Positions 5,020 to 5,594 of a DNA stretch of 5,594 nt are shown here, piece after piece. The notes below the pieces were generated by a model. The model had not been told where the DNA came from and did not search any database. It was given only the letters and a program-made list of their open reading frames with translations. Both the position numbers and the translations under genes were made by a program. This stretch comes from Actinomycetota bacterium (lineage in GTDB: Bacteria > Actinomycetota > Acidimicrobiia > Acidimicrobiales > JAHWKP01): positions 1-5,594 of the forward strand of contig JAHWKP010000113.1 in the NCBI GenBank assembly GCA_019347775.1. Reading direction: 5' to 3'. The number at the start of each line of letters is the position of its first letter. Within the stretch, counting starts at the first letter, position 1.

Positions 5020-5594
5020 TTAGGCGGCGTTGGTCCGGCGGGGCCGGCCACCGGGGTTGGCGAGCGCGCCGTGCTCACGGGTGCGGTCATGGCGAACGGG
5101 GTGAGTGCGGATGAGCTCCTGTCCGATCGAGATCTCCACGGTCTCGCCGACCACGGCGACCTGCACCTGGCGGCGGCGGAACTTGGAGCCGACCCGGTAG
5201 CTGGCACCGGCGAAGCAGACGTTGCCGGACGAGTCGACCTTGCGGGTCACCGAGGCGGCAGTTGCCGACGGGCGTTTGCTGGGCCGCTGGCCGCGACGCA
5301 GCCCAGCATTCTGCTTGTCAACGGCATGGCGGCGGGCGTGGGTGGCCACGAGCACACCACGGTGGTGGAGGTGCACGAGCCCGCCCTCGCAGACCACCGT
5401 GACCGCCTCACCGGCGAGCCACACTCCGACCGGGTAGCGGGTGCCGGCGAAGCTGATCAGGCCGGTGGAGCCGACCCGGCGAGTGGCGCCGGCGGCCTCG
5501 GGCGGCTCGGGCGCAGCCGTGGGCGCGTGGGCGTGGAGCCCATCCGACGCCGCCAGGGCGAAGCGGTCCCAGGGCACCGCCATGCCCAGGCTCT
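5020..5594 (-). CDS. IS481-like DDE transposase, C-terminal part (5' end beyond window)
   Basis: A minus-strand frame enters from the right edge and ends at a stop at 5020-5022. The first visible residues, SLGMAVPWDRF, match the end of the DDE integrase core, where such transposases have a RPHQSLGM-type motif. The core with its acidic residues is therefore outside the window. The visible tail, about 187 residues from the first internal Met at 5583, carries two similar units of about 50 residues. One is RVGSTGLISFAGTRYPVG onward (residues 36-86), the other KVDSSGNVCFAGASYRVG onward (residues 115-165), joined by a basic linker (GLRRGQRPSKRPS). The end, ANPGGRPRRTNAA, is typical of this transposase type. 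The reading frame is intact. The repeated units are probably small DNA-binding beta-barrels; that role is inferred. Confidence 0.82.
   Translation of the reverse strand, partial: SLGMAVPWDRFALAASDGLHAHAPTAAPEPPEAAGATRRVGSTGLISFAGTRYPVGVWLAGEAVTVVCEGGLVHLHHRGVLVATHARRHAVDKQNAGLRRGQRPSKRPSATAASVTRKVDSSGNVCFAGASYRVGSKFRRRQVQVAVVGETVEISIGQELIRTHPVRHDRTREHGALANPGGRPRRTNAA

Larger units (their letters stand above)
4958..5594 (-). mobile_element. IS481-like insertion sequence, one end and 3' part, cut by the window edge
   Basis: This includes the 3' part of an IS481-like transposase gene and about 60 bases of non-coding end after its stop. The likely terminus is TGTCAAGTCCCGG at 4958, since elements of this type start with TGT, and behind it stand two near-identical repeats. 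The other end is outside the window. The exact tip and any target duplication cannot be confirmed from one end. Confidence 0.65.

Overview
The window is high-GC accessory DNA. It looks actinobacterial because both transposases have actinobacterial-style sequence and use G/C-ending codons, but no core gene is present to fix the taxon. Only two genes read cleanly: a sensor-effector-like gene in the middle and the 3' part of a transposase at the right edge. The rest is decayed genes, insertion-sequence parts and non-coding sequence.

Left third (1-2064): positions 1-920 hold no gene I can support, only GC-rich hairpins. Positions 921-1415 hold the C-terminal part of a TRAFs-binding-domain (DUF4071-type) protein. 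It is split over all three plus-strand frames by four apparent single-base indels and is followed by an 11-bp stem-loop terminator (1441-1474). Positions 1475-2064 contain only a weak open frame with a helix-turn-helix-like stretch, interrupted by an amber codon.

Centre (2065-3171): an intact 368-codon gene with a good ribosome-binding site. It encodes an N-terminal GAF sensor domain joined to a C-terminal TIR-like / nucleoside 2-deoxyribosyltransferase-like domain. Its sampled GC content (about 53-57 percent) is well below that of the flanking transposase (about 75 percent in one sampled line), which suggests separate acquisition. From what I know of the DUF4071 family, its full-length bacterial members often carry a related TIR-like/NDT-like N-terminal domain. 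The broken gene and the intact gene may therefore be parts of one stress- or phage-response island. This is inference.

Right third (3172-5594): a small GTGA-coupled open frame of doubtful status is followed, on the minus strand, by an IS110-family element. Its DEDD recombinase gene is broken by two apparent single-base deletions. The leader upstream of the recombinase (about 4792-4957) has the position, size and hairpins expected of an IS110 bridge RNA. It ends in a 41-nt inverted repeat that encloses the recombinase Shine-Dalgarno sequence. Directly next to it lie the end and the 3' part of an IS481-like transposase that runs off the window.

The best candidates for something new are the GAF/TIR-like fusion with its decayed DUF4071 neighbour, and the bridge-RNA-like leader with a sequestered ribosome-binding site.
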